Positions 35,253 to 43,797 of a DNA stretch of 53,446 bases are shown here, in pieces. The translations under genes were made by a program, and so were the position numbers. Source of the DNA: Halomonas sp. 707D7 (GTDB taxonomy: Bacteria > Pseudomonadota > Gammaproteobacteria > Pseudomonadales > Halomonadaceae); NCBI RefSeq assembly GCF_024158715.1, contig NZ_JAMZBC010000004.1, positions 1 to 53,446 on the forward strand, read 5' to 3'. Within the stretch, counting starts at the first letter, position 1; each line of letters opens with the position of its first letter. The notes beneath the pieces are model-generated. The model made no database searches and was not told the origin of the DNA. It was given only the letters and a program-made list of their open reading frames with translations.

Positions 35253-37636
35253 TCGTCGGGCTCCATGCTGACGAGCTGGCGCGGGCGCTCCACGTGGCTG
35301 AAGTGGCTCTGGCCGATGGCCTCCGACAGCGCCCCGAGCGGGGTGATCAGCGCATCGAGCAGCTGGATGAGCGCGTCATCCGCCTCCTGCGTGTCATTGA
35401 GTTGGCTCAGGCGCTCGATGTCCGCCAGATGCAGCGCCGCACTCGCCTGGATCAACAGCCGGCGCTCGGCGTTGCGGTAGGGCGTGTTGCTGCCGGGCAG
35501 GCGCTCCACCTGCTGATTGATCCGACGCAGCAGGTAGCCCACCGAGCGCGGATTGGTCTCGTCGAACAGTAAAAGGTCGATGATCGCCGCCGGGTGGAGC
35601 TCGCTGCGGTAGCGCCGCCGGTAGGCGGTAAAATTGTCGGTGGTGGCCAGCACCACTTCCCATAGAGCGGCGCGGCGTTCGAACCGGGCGCTCAGGGTGA
35701 GCTTGAGCAGCGCCAGAAGCCCCAGGGTGCGATCGAGCAGGCGGCCGATCTCCATGAAGCGCCAGCCGTAGTGGTGGGGCATGGTCTCGTTGCACAGCCC
35801 GAAGAACGCCGCGAGCTGGGCGAAGACCGTCTCGCAGGCGCGCCGCGCGCCGCCGGGGGCGAGCGCGGGCGACAGCATGTCGAACTGCTGGCGCAGCTGG
35901 TGAACCAGCCGCCAGGAGTCGTCGCCCAAGTGATCGCGCACGCTGCGGGCGTTGCGCAGCAGCTGGGCGAACAGCGGCTGCAGCGCCTGGGGGTCGGTGG
36001 CGTCGAACTGGGCAAGCAGCGCGCAGCGCTTGGCGTCGAAGCCGGTCGGCAGCGTCCTGCCCTTGGGCGTTTCGCAGGCGCCGATGTCGAGAGCCAGCAG
36101 CAGCTCGTCGAGCACCTGATCGGCGATCTCGTCCTGGTCGTACTCCATCAGCCGTAGCAGCGCCTCGCGCAGCAGCCGCGCGCGGCTATCCAGGCGCTCG
36201 CCGTAGCGACCCAGCCAGAACAGGCTCTCCGCCACGCGGCTGGGCAGGTCCTCGCCGTCGCGGGTCACCACGATCGGCCCGCGCGCCTGCTTGAGCTGGC
36301 TGACGTGAGGCTGGGCGGTGGAAGCGGTCACCCACACGTCCTTCACCACCGGGCTTGCCAGTGACGGCGAGCCGGGAGCGCCCTGCCAGCAAAGCCCGCC
36401 GGGCATCACCACGACGTCGTCGCCGGTGTCTTGGCCCGCGCGGCGCGGCGAGCGCGCCACGAAGCAGCGCAGGTTGAAGGTCGCGGGGGTGAGTCGGGCC
36501 AGCGTCTCGTCGAACATCGGCAAGGTCGCCGAGAGGGTGGTAGGCGTGGCCGCGGGCAACAGCAGCGGCTCGTTGAGCAGGCGCTCGCACAGCGTCGGCA
36601 GGTAGTCGGCCAGGGCGGGGGTCTCGAGCACGCCGACGCCCAAGGCGTTCGAGAGCGCCACGCCGCCGGTGCGCGCGGTCTGCAGAAGCCCCGGCACGCC
36701 GAGGGCGGAGTCGGCCTTGAGTTCCAGCGGGTCGCAGTCCGCGTCCGCGCAGTGGCGCAGCACCACGTCCACCGGCTTGAGCCCGCCCAGGGTGCGCAGC
36801 CACAGCTGGCCGTCGCGGGCCACCATGTCCGGCCCTTCGGCGAGGGTCAGGTTGAGGTAGTTGGCGAGATAGGCGTGCTCGAAGTAGCGCGGGCTCTGCG
36901 GCCCCGGGGTCAGCAGTACCACGGTGGGGTTGTCGCGGTGCTGGTAGGCAAGCAGCGTGAGGGTACGGTGGTGGGTGTCGAGGAAGCTCGCCAGACGCTT
37001 GAGCGGGGCGTTGCGGTACATCTGCGGCAGCGCGCGTGCCATCAAAATACGGTTCTCGAGCGCGAAGCCGGTGCCGGAGGGCGCCTGCAGGCGGTCGCCG
37101 ATCGCGCGCCACTGCCCTTCGGCGTCGAGGATGACGTCCACGCCGTGGTAGTTGATCGGCGTGTGCTCGCGCGGCTGGGCGCCGTGGCAGGGCAGCAGGA
37201 AGTTCGGCGAGGCGAGCAGCGCCTGGGTGGGCAGAAGCCCTTCGTCGAACAGCGTGCGCGGCCCGTAGATGTCGCGATAGAGCGCGTTGAACAGGCGCGT
37301 GCGCTGGGCAAGGCCCGCCTCCAGCGCGTGCCACCGGGACTGGTCGATCACCCAGGGCAGCGGGTCGAGCCGCCAGGCACGTCGCTGGGTGTCGTCGTGC
37401 ATGTTGAAGATGACGCCGTTCTCGGCCAGCAGGCCGTTGATCTCCTCTTGCTGCTGAAGACGGCCCGGCTCGCCGAGGGCGTCGAGGCAGTTCAAGAGCT
37501 CCTGCCAGCCCGGGCGCAGCCGGCCCTGGCGGTCCACCAGGGTGTCGAATCGTGCGGGCACTCCATTGCCTAGCTGTTGAAGATATCCCTCGACGAGCCC
37601 GGTAGGGCTTGGCAAGGGCGTCACAGAGGCGGTCAT
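35249..37636 (-). CDS. Circularly permuted ATP-grasp/Alpha-E fusion protein, ATP-grasp part degenerate
   Basis: 795 aa. Residues 1 to about 455 are a circularly permuted type-2 ATP-grasp domain (NYHGVDVILDAEG, APSGTGFALENRIL, LLTPGPQSPRYFEHAYL). Residues about 465-785 are an Alpha-E helical domain (SRVAESLFWLGRYGERLDSR). Against the separate copy encoded at 41304-42812, about 58 residues are missing between LLLP (358-361) and NLRCF (388-392). The lost part includes the Lys and Gly-rich loop, so ligase activity is doubtful. Start at 37636 (MTASV) with AGGA upstream; the ATG seven codons earlier lacks a site. Confidence 0.88.
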   Translation of the reverse strand: MTASVTPLPSPTGLVEGYLQQLGNGVPARFDTLVDRQGRLRPGWQELLNCLDALGEPGRLQQQEEINGLLAENGVIFNMHDDTQRRAWRLDPLPWVIDQSRWHALEAGLAQRTRLFNALYRDIYGPRTLFDEGLLPTQALLASPNFLLPCHGAQPREHTPINYHGVDVILDAEGQWRAIGDRLQAPSGTGFALENRILMARALPQMYRNAPLKRLASFLDTHHRTLTLLAYQHRDNPTVVLLTPGPQSPRYFEHAYLANYLNLTLAEGPDMVARDGQLWLRTLGGLKPVDVVLRHCADADCDPLELKADSALGVPGLLQTARTGGVALSNALGVGVLETPALADYLPTLCERLLNEPLLLPAATPTTLSATLPMFDETLARLTPATFNLRCFVARSPRRAGQDTGDDVVVMPGGLCWQGAPGSPSLASPVVKDVWVTASTAQPHVSQLKQARGPIVVTRDGEDLPSRVAESLFWLGRYGERLDSRARLLREALLRLMEYDQDEIADQVLDELLLALDIGACETPKGRTLPTGFDAKRCALLAQFDATDPQALQPLFAQLLRNARSVRDHLGDDSWRLVHQLRQQFDMLSPALAPGGARRACETVFAQLAAFFGLCNETMPHHYGWRFMEIGRLLDRTLGLLALLKLTLSARFERRAALWEVVLATTDNFTAYRRRYRSELHPAAIIDLLLFDETNPRSVGYLLRRINQQVERLPGSNTPYRNAERRLLIQASAALHLADIERLSQLNDTQEADDALIQLLDALITPLGALSEAIGQSHFSHVERPRQLVSMEPDE

Positions 37637-37700
37637 ACGTGTCGTCCTGGGTAGCAAAGGGCGCTGGCGCCCGGGTGGTTCAAATGACGGTATCAGGGTG

Positions 37701-40700
37701 TCAGTGGGGCCGCCAACGCAGATCCAGCGTCAGCGGAAGCTCGAGACTCGCGCGCTCCTCGACCGGCGCCTGGTGGCCGTGGGTGTGGCCACCGGTCGCG
37801 AAGCGGCCAAGTCGGCGCGCCTCGGCCTCGAAGGCGTTCACCGGGAAGGTTTCGAAGCTGCGCCCGGTCGGGTGCACCACGTGGTAGGTGCAGCCGGCCA
37901 CCGCACGCTGGTTCCAGGTGTCGATGACGTCGAAGACCAGAGGGGCGTGCACCGGGATCTGCGGATGCAGCGCCGAGGGCGGCTGCCAGGCGCGGTAGCG
38001 CACCCCGGCCACCGCTTCGCCGTTTCGGCCGGTCGCGGTGAGCGGCACGCGCCGGCCGTTGCAGGTCACCACGTAGCGCTCGCCGCTCATGCCGCGCACC
38101 TTGACCTCGAGGCGCTCCACCGAGGAGTCGACGTAGCGCGCGGTGCCGGAAGCGGTGGCCTCCTCGCCGAGCACGTGCCAGGGCTCGATCGCCTGGCGCA
38201 GCTCGAGCTCCAGCATCGGGGTGTGCAGGCGCCCGTGGACGGGAAAGCGAAACTCGCGAAACGGCGCGAACCACTCGAGCTCGAAGTCGAAGCCGTGGTG
38301 GCGCAGGTCGCCCAGCACGTCATCGAGGTCTTCCCACAGGTAGTGGGGCAGCATCCAGCGATCCTGCAGGGCGCTGCCCCAGCGCACCGGCTTGGCCCGG
38401 TAGGGCGTCTTCCAGAGCCTGGCCACCAGCGCGCGGATCAGAAGCGTCTGCATCAGGGCGAGCCGGGCATGCGGCGGCATCTCGAAGCCGCGCAGCTCCA
38501 GAAGCCCGAGCCGGCCGGTGTCGCTGTCCGGCGAGTAGAGCTTGTCGATGCAGAACTCCGCGCGGTGGGTGTTGCCGGTCAGATCGGTCAAGAGGTGGCG
38601 CAGCAGGCGATCCACCAGCCAGGGCCTGGTGACCTCGCCCACGGGCATCTGCTGCAGGGCGATCTCGAGCTCGTAGAGCGCCTCGTGGCGCGCTTCGTCG
38701 ACCCGGGGCGCCTGGCTCGTGGGGCCGATGAACAAACCCGAAAAGAGATACGAAAGGCTCGGGTGGTGCTGCCAGTAGGTCACCAGGCTCGCCAGCAGGT
38801 CCGGGCGGCGCAGGAAGGGGGAGTCCTCCGGGGTGGCACCGCCGAGCGTCACGTGGTTGCCGCCGCCGGTGCCGGTGTGGCGCCCGTCGAGCATGAACTT
38901 CTCGGTGCCGAGCCGCGACAGACGCGCTTCTTCGTAGAGCCGCTCGGTCTGGGCCACCAGGGCCTTCCAGCTCGCCGCCGGCATGACGTTGACCTCGATC
39001 ACCCCCGGGTCCGGCGTCACCATGAAGCTTTGAAGGCGCGGGTCGCGCGGCGGCGGGTAGCCTTCGAGCATCACCGGGCAATCGAGCTCCTCGGCGCAGG
39101 CCTCGATGCTGCCGAGCAGGTCCAGGTAGTGCTCGAGGTGCGTCAGCGGCGGCAGGAAGACGTGCAGGCGTCCGTCGCGGGGCTCGACGCACAGGCTGGT
39201 GTGCACTATCGCGTCGTGGCGATCCTCCTCGGCGCCGGGCTGCTGCTGGACGGATTCGCCTTCGGGATGGCGGGCGCTTGGGTGCAGGCTGTGGCCGTGG
39301 CGCTCGGCAGGGCTTGCGCGGCGCTGCTCGGCGTGGCGCCGCGCCACTTCGCCGTGAATATCGCCGAGGGCGGCGCGCGGGGCGAACAGCGACGCCGGCT
39401 GCGGCGACTCGGCGGGGTCCGTCCAGGGCAGCGCCGAGAGCGGCAGGCGAAGCCCCATGGGCGAGTCGCCGGGCACCAGGTAGAGATGATCACGCTTGAG
39501 GGGCCAGCGCCCGCTCTCCCAGCGGTGGTGGTGGGCGATGGAGTGACGCAGCGGCAAAGCGTAGCCGACCACCGCGCCCAGGTCGCGCTCCAGAAGCCGG
39601 GCCAGACGGCGGCGCTCGGCGTCATCCTTCAGGTTGGCCTGGCGCGGGTCGACGTCCACCGGCAGGGTCTGCTCCTTCCACAGGTAGTAGTAGGCGTCCT
39701 CGAAGGCCGGGATCCAGTGGCGCGGCGCCACCCCCAGCCGCTCGGCAAGCGCCTGGGCGAAGCGTTTCGCCAGGGCCTCGTCGGCCTGCACCGCCGGGGC
39801 GCCGTCGCTGCTGGCGAGCCAGCGCGGGTCGCGCCATAAAGGTTCGCCATCCTTGCGCCAGTAGCAGGCCAGCGCCCAGCGCGGCAGCGGCTCGCCGGGG
39901 TACCACTTGCCCTGCTGCTGCTGGACCACCCCGCCTTGGGCGAAGGCGGCCTGCAGCCGGGTCAGGAGCACCTCGGCGCGCTCGCGCTTGTGCTCGCCAA
40001 GTGCATCCGTATTCCACTGTGGGCTCTCCATGTCGTCGATGGAGACGAAGGTGGGCTCGCCGCCCATGGTCAGGCGCACGTCCTGCGCATCGAGCGCCGC
40101 GTCGACGCGCTCGCCCAGCGCCAGGATGCGCGTCCACTGGGCCTCGGAGTAGGGCCGCGTGACGCGGGCGTCCTCGTGAATGCGCTCGACGCGCATCTCG
40201 ACGTCGAAGCTGACCTCGCACTTGTCGGAAAAGCCGCTGATCGCCGCCGCGCTCCCGGTGGTCGGGGTAGCGGCCAGCGGAATGTGGCCTTCGCCGGCGA
40301 ACAGCCCCGAGGTCGGGTCGAGCCCTACCCAGCCGGCGCCGGGCAGAAACACCTCGGTCCAGGCGTGCAGGTCGGTGAAGTCGACCTCGGTGCCGCTCGG
40401 GCCATCCAGCGCCTTGACGTCCGGGGCGAGCTGGATGAGATAGCCCGAGACGAAGCGCGCCGCCAGCCCCAGGTGGCGAAAGATCTGCACCAGAAGCCAG
40501 GCGCTGTCGCGACACGAGCCGCTGGCGAGCGTCAGCGTCTCTTCACAGCTCTGCACGCCGGGCTCCATGCGCACTAGGTAGCCGATGTCCTGTTGCAGGC
40601 GCTGGTTGAGGGCGACCAGAAAGTCCACGCTGGGCGTCGGGGTGCGGTCCACCTGGGCGATCCACTCGGTGAGCCGGGGGCCGGCTTCGGTCACTTCCAG

Positions 40701-41051
40701 ATACGGCGAAAGCTCGCGGGCAAGCGACTCCGGGTAGGCGAAGGGAATCGTCTGGGCGATATCGTCGAGAAAGAAATCGAACGGGTTGATCACCGTCATC
40801 GGGGCGATCAGCTCGACGGCGAGGGTGAGCTCGCGGCGCGGCTCGGGAAACACGATGCGCGCGTTGAAGTTGCCGAACGGGTCCTGCTGCCAGTTCAGGA
40901 AGTGATCGGTGCCGGAGACGTCGAGGGAGTAGGAGTCGATGTGCGTGCGACAGTGCGGCGCCGGACGCAGGCGTACCACGTGGGGTGACAGACGCACGGG
41001 GCGGTCGAAGCGATAGGTGGTACGGTGAGTCAGGGCGACGCGAATGGTCAT
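37701..41051 (-). CDS. Transglutaminase-like/DUF2126 protein
   Basis: 1116 aa. N-terminal transglutaminase domain (about 1-290) with triad Cys180 (ASGSCRDSAWLL), His229 (FTDLHAWTEVF) and Asp245 (VGLDPTSGL). The DUF2126 (COG4196) region fills most of the rest, from about LTMGGEPTFVSIDDM onward, and includes HTGTGGGNHVTLGGATPEDS. A segment around residues 605-650 is rich in His, Gln, Glu and Arg and looks like a flexible linker. GAGGATGGCCC precedes the ATG at 41051. It is the first gene of the left-pointing arm, 64 bases from the ATP-grasp fusion. Confidence 0.92.
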   Translation of the reverse strand: MTIRVALTHRTTYRFDRPVRLSPHVVRLRPAPHCRTHIDSYSLDVSGTDHFLNWQQDPFGNFNARIVFPEPRRELTLAVELIAPMTVINPFDFFLDDIAQTIPFAYPESLARELSPYLEVTEAGPRLTEWIAQVDRTPTPSVDFLVALNQRLQQDIGYLVRMEPGVQSCEETLTLASGSCRDSAWLLVQIFRHLGLAARFVSGYLIQLAPDVKALDGPSGTEVDFTDLHAWTEVFLPGAGWVGLDPTSGLFAGEGHIPLAATPTTGSAAAISGFSDKCEVSFDVEMRVERIHEDARVTRPYSEAQWTRILALGERVDAALDAQDVRLTMGGEPTFVSIDDMESPQWNTDALGEHKRERAEVLLTRLQAAFAQGGVVQQQQGKWYPGEPLPRWALACYWRKDGEPLWRDPRWLASSDGAPAVQADEALAKRFAQALAERLGVAPRHWIPAFEDAYYYLWKEQTLPVDVDPRQANLKDDAERRRLARLLERDLGAVVGYALPLRHSIAHHHRWESGRWPLKRDHLYLVPGDSPMGLRLPLSALPWTDPAESPQPASLFAPRAALGDIHGEVARRHAEQRRASPAERHGHSLHPSARHPEGESVQQQPGAEEDRHDAIVHTSLCVEPRDGRLHVFLPPLTHLEHYLDLLGSIEACAEELDCPVMLEGYPPPRDPRLQSFMVTPDPGVIEVNVMPAASWKALVAQTERLYEEARLSRLGTEKFMLDGRHTGTGGGNHVTLGGATPEDSPFLRRPDLLASLVTYWQHHPSLSYLFSGLFIGPTSQAPRVDEARHEALYELEIALQQMPVGEVTRPWLVDRLLRHLLTDLTGNTHRAEFCIDKLYSPDSDTGRLGLLELRGFEMPPHARLALMQTLLIRALVARLWKTPYRAKPVRWGSALQDRWMLPHYLWEDLDDVLGDLRHHGFDFELEWFAPFREFRFPVHGRLHTPMLELELRQAIEPWHVLGEEATASGTARYVDSSVERLEVKVRGMSGERYVVTCNGRRVPLTATGRNGEAVAGVRYRAWQPPSALHPQIPVHAPLVFDVIDTWNQRAVAGCTYHVVHPTGRSFETFPVNAFEAEARRLGRFATGGHTHGHQAPVEERASLELPLTLDLRWRPH

Positions 41052-41145
41052 GGGCCATCCTCGGGTGGGCGGGTATCCCGACCAGTGATGGAGGCGTAGG
41101 GGCCGGCGAGCTCGCGGCGCCGGGTACGCGGCATGGGGGAAGTAT

Positions 41146-41165
41146 CGCCCTACTGGGCGTTTTTT
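41146..41165 (+). terminator. Plus-strand intrinsic terminator or attenuator upstream of the right arm
   Basis: CGCCC (41146-41150), loop TACT, GGGCG (41155-41159), then six Ts (41160-41165). It lies in the 252-base gap between the divergent arms, 138 bases before the plus-strand ATP-grasp gene, with no plus-strand gene before it. The rest of the gap has no frame with a ribosome site and no promoter boxes I would defend. Confidence 0.55.
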
Positions 41166-41303
41166 GCAGCACAATTCATGCCGGATGTGGACTGGCGATA
41201 AAGAACGTTAAATGCCGGGTGCAAGATCAAGGGGCGTTTGAAGAAGATCCTCCTACACTGGGTTTAACGGACCCGTGTCCCCCGCCGCGCCAGGAGAGCG
41301 CCC

Positions 41304-42812
41304 ATGAGCCAAGTGAACTGGAATCAATACGCCTGCCGCGACTACTTCGACGAGCTCATCGCCGCCCCCGGACAGCCCCGCGCCTCGGCCGACGAACTTT
41401 GCAGCATGCTGGCGCGCTTCAGCGCCGAGGAGCTCGCCGAGCGCAAGACCGCCGCCGATATCGCCATTCGCACCATGGGCATCACCTTCACGGTCTACTC
41501 CGAAGGCACCATGATCGACCGCGCCTGGCCCTTCGACATCGTGCCGAGGATCATCTCGGCCCGGGAGTGGCGCAAGACCGAAGCGGGGCTCAAGCAGCGG
41601 GTCAAGGCGCTGAACCTGTTCATCGACGATCTCTACCACGATCAGAAAGTGGTCAAGGACAAGGTATTGCCCGCCGAGGTGCTGGCGCAGTCGGCCAACT
41701 TCCGCCCCCAGTGCGTGGGGATCGACCCGCCCCACGGGGTCTGGGCGCACATCTGCGGTTCGGACCTGGTGCGCGGCGCCGACGGCACGCTCTACGTGCT
41801 GGAGGACAACCTGCGCATCCCCTCGGGCGTCTCCTACATGCTCGAGAACCGCAACGTCACCAAGCGGGTGCTGCCGGAGCTCTTCGCCTCCGGCAAGATC
41901 CTGCCGGTGGACGACTACGTTGCCCAGCTCTACGACATGCTGGCGGCGATGTCGCCACGCCCGGGGGACGATCCGCAGATCGTGGTGCTCACGCCGGGCA
42001 TCTACAATTCCGCCTACTTCGAGCACGCCTACCTCGCCCAGCAGATGGGCGTGGAGCTGGTGCAGGGCAGCGACCTGCTGGTCGACGAGCACGATGTCGT
42101 CTACATGCGCACGGTGGAAGGGCGCCGCCGGGTCGACGTGATCTATCGCCGGGTGGACGACGAGTTCCTCGACCCCGAGGTCTTCAACCCGCACTCGGTG
42201 CTGGGCGTGGCCGGGCTGATGCGCGCCTGGCGCGCGGGCAACGTGGCGCTGGCCAACGCCCCGGGCGCAGGCGTTGCCGACGACAAGGTGGTCTACGCCT
42301 TCGTGCCGGAGCTGATTCGCTACTATCTCGACGAGGAGCCGCTTCTGCCCAACGTGCCGAGCTATCTGTGCATGTTCGAGGATGATCGCCGGTACGTGCT
42401 GGAGCACCTGGACGAGTTGGTGGTCAAGCCGGCCAACGAATCCGGCGGCTACGGCATGCTGATCGGCCCGCGCTCGACGAAAGAGACCCGCGAGGAGTTC
42501 GCCCGGCTGATCGAGGCCAACCCGCGCAACTACATGGCCCAGCCGACCATCGCGCTCTCCACCACGCCCACGCTCGCCGGCGGCTTGCCGCAGCCGCGCC
42601 ACGTCGATTTGCGCCCGTTCATCCTCTCGGGGCCGGACATCCACGTCACCACCGGCGGGCTCACCCGGGTGGCGCTGGTGGAGGGCTCCTTGGTGGTCAA
42701 CTCCTCCCAGGGCGGGGGCAGCAAGGACACCTGGATCGTCGAGACCGACGAGCAGGACGTTGAGAGCGTCGAACAGGCGGGAGGTGCGCGCCATGCTGTC
42801 ACGGGTCGCTGA
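41304..42812 (+). CDS. Circularly permuted type-2 ATP-grasp protein (intact)
   Basis: 502 aa (COG2308, DUF404/DUF407). Conserved blocks: YVLEDNLRIPSGVSYMLENR (about 164-183), VVLTPGIYNSAYFEHAYL, NAPGAGVADDKVVYAFVPEL, and the nucleotide loop VVKPANESGGYGMLIG (373-388) with Lys375. The family is predicted to form amide or peptide bonds with ATP. AGGAGAG lies 7 bases before the ATG. The Alpha-E gene starts 20 bases before its stop, so the pair is co-translated. It corresponds to the first half of the fusion at 35249-37636. Confidence 0.93.
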   Translation: MSQVNWNQYACRDYFDELIAAPGQPRASADELCSMLARFSAEELAERKTAADIAIRTMGITFTVYSEGTMIDRAWPFDIVPRIISAREWRKTEAGLKQRVKALNLFIDDLYHDQKVVKDKVLPAEVLAQSANFRPQCVGIDPPHGVWAHICGSDLVRGADGTLYVLEDNLRIPSGVSYMLENRNVTKRVLPELFASGKILPVDDYVAQLYDMLAAMSPRPGDDPQIVVLTPGIYNSAYFEHAYLAQQMGVELVQGSDLLVDEHDVVYMRTVEGRRRVDVIYRRVDDEFLDPEVFNPHSVLGVAGLMRAWRAGNVALANAPGAGVADDKVVYAFVPELIRYYLDEEPLLPNVPSYLCMFEDDRRYVLEHLDELVVKPANESGGYGMLIGPRSTKETREEFARLIEANPRNYMAQPTIALSTTPTLAGGLPQPRHVDLRPFILSGPDIHVTTGGLTRVALVEGSLVVNSSQGGGSKDTWIVETDEQDVESVEQAGGARHAVTGR

Positions 42813-43797
42813 GAATCTCTACTGGATGGCGCGCTACGTCGAGCGCGCCGAGGACACCGCGCGGCTTTTGAGCGTGAATAGTCACCTGATGCTCGATCTG
42901 CCGCGCAACCTGCCGCTGGGCTGGGCGCCGCTGATCGAGATGACCGGCACCCTCGAGGCGTTTCGCGAGCGCTTCGACACCTTCGACGAGCAGAGCGTGG
43001 TGCACTTTCTGTGCGCCGATACGCAGAATTCGAGCTCGATCCTCGCGGCGCTGGCCAGCGCCCGGGAGAACCTGCGCACCACTCGCGACGTGGTGCCGCG
43101 CGAGATCTGGGAAGAGGTCAACCATCTTTACTTGAGCGTGGCGGATCACGCCGAGAACGGGGTCAGTCCGCGCCGGCGCGACGCCTTCTTGAAGAACGTG
43201 ATCCGCAGCTGCCAGACCCTGACCGGGCTGATCGAGGGCACACTCAGCCACGGCCCGGCGCGCACCTTCATCGAGCTTGGCCGCCAGCTCGAGCGCGCCG
43301 ACATGACCACGCGCATTCTCGACGTGCGCTCGGCAAGCCTCTTGCCCAAGAACCCCGAGGAGCTTTTGCCCTTCGAGAACCTGCAGTGGATGAGCGTGCT
43401 GAAGTCGCTGACCGCTTACCAGATGTATCGCCAGCAGGTGCGCCTGCGCGTACGCGGCCCGGACGTGCTGCGCTTTCTGCTCCAGGACCCGCACCTGCCT
43501 CGGGCGATCGCCTGCAGCCTGGAGATCCTGGCTCACGAGCTTCAGTGGCTGCCGCGCCAGGATCGGGTTGTCGCCACGGTCGCGCTGGTGCGCGCCGACG
43601 TGATCGACGCCGATATCCAGGCGCTGGCCCACTCGCCGAGCAAACTGCACGCGTTCATCGACGAGCTGCAGGTGGGCTTCGCGCGTATCCACGACACCCT
43701 GAGCGCCACCTACTTCGTCAACAGCGAAGAGGTGCCGCGCGTCACCCAGCGCCAGGGGCAGGTTCAGGGCTTCGGTGTGGAGGAGGAGGGCGACTGA
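42793..43797 (+). CDS. Alpha-E domain protein
   Basis: 334 aa (COG2307, DUF403). All-helical. It begins LSRVAENLYWMARYVERAED, the signature N-terminus, and carries FIELGRQLERADMTTRILDV near the middle. Alpha-E proteins always accompany permuted ATP-grasp proteins, as neighbours or fusions, and are assumed to be their partners. GGGAGG precedes the ATG, inside the upstream gene. Its end overlaps the end of the convergent metallopeptidase gene by 34 bases (43764-43797). Confidence 0.92.
   Translation: MLSRVAENLYWMARYVERAEDTARLLSVNSHLMLDLPRNLPLGWAPLIEMTGTLEAFRERFDTFDEQSVVHFLCADTQNSSSILAALASARENLRTTRDVVPREIWEEVNHLYLSVADHAENGVSPRRRDAFLKNVIRSCQTLTGLIEGTLSHGPARTFIELGRQLERADMTTRILDVRSASLLPKNPEELLPFENLQWMSVLKSLTAYQMYRQQVRLRVRGPDVLRFLLQDPHLPRAIACSLEILAHELQWLPRQDRVVATVALVRADVIDADIQALAHSPSKLHAFIDELQVGFARIHDTLSATYFVNSEEVPRVTQRQGQVQGFGVEEEGD

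Noticed and set aside
37698-39839. A 713-codon open frame on the plus strand opposite the transglutaminase/DUF2126 gene
   Set aside because: It is an antisense shadow caused by GC-rich codon use; it lacks a ribosome site and any family motif, while the minus-strand protein has a clear catalytic triad.
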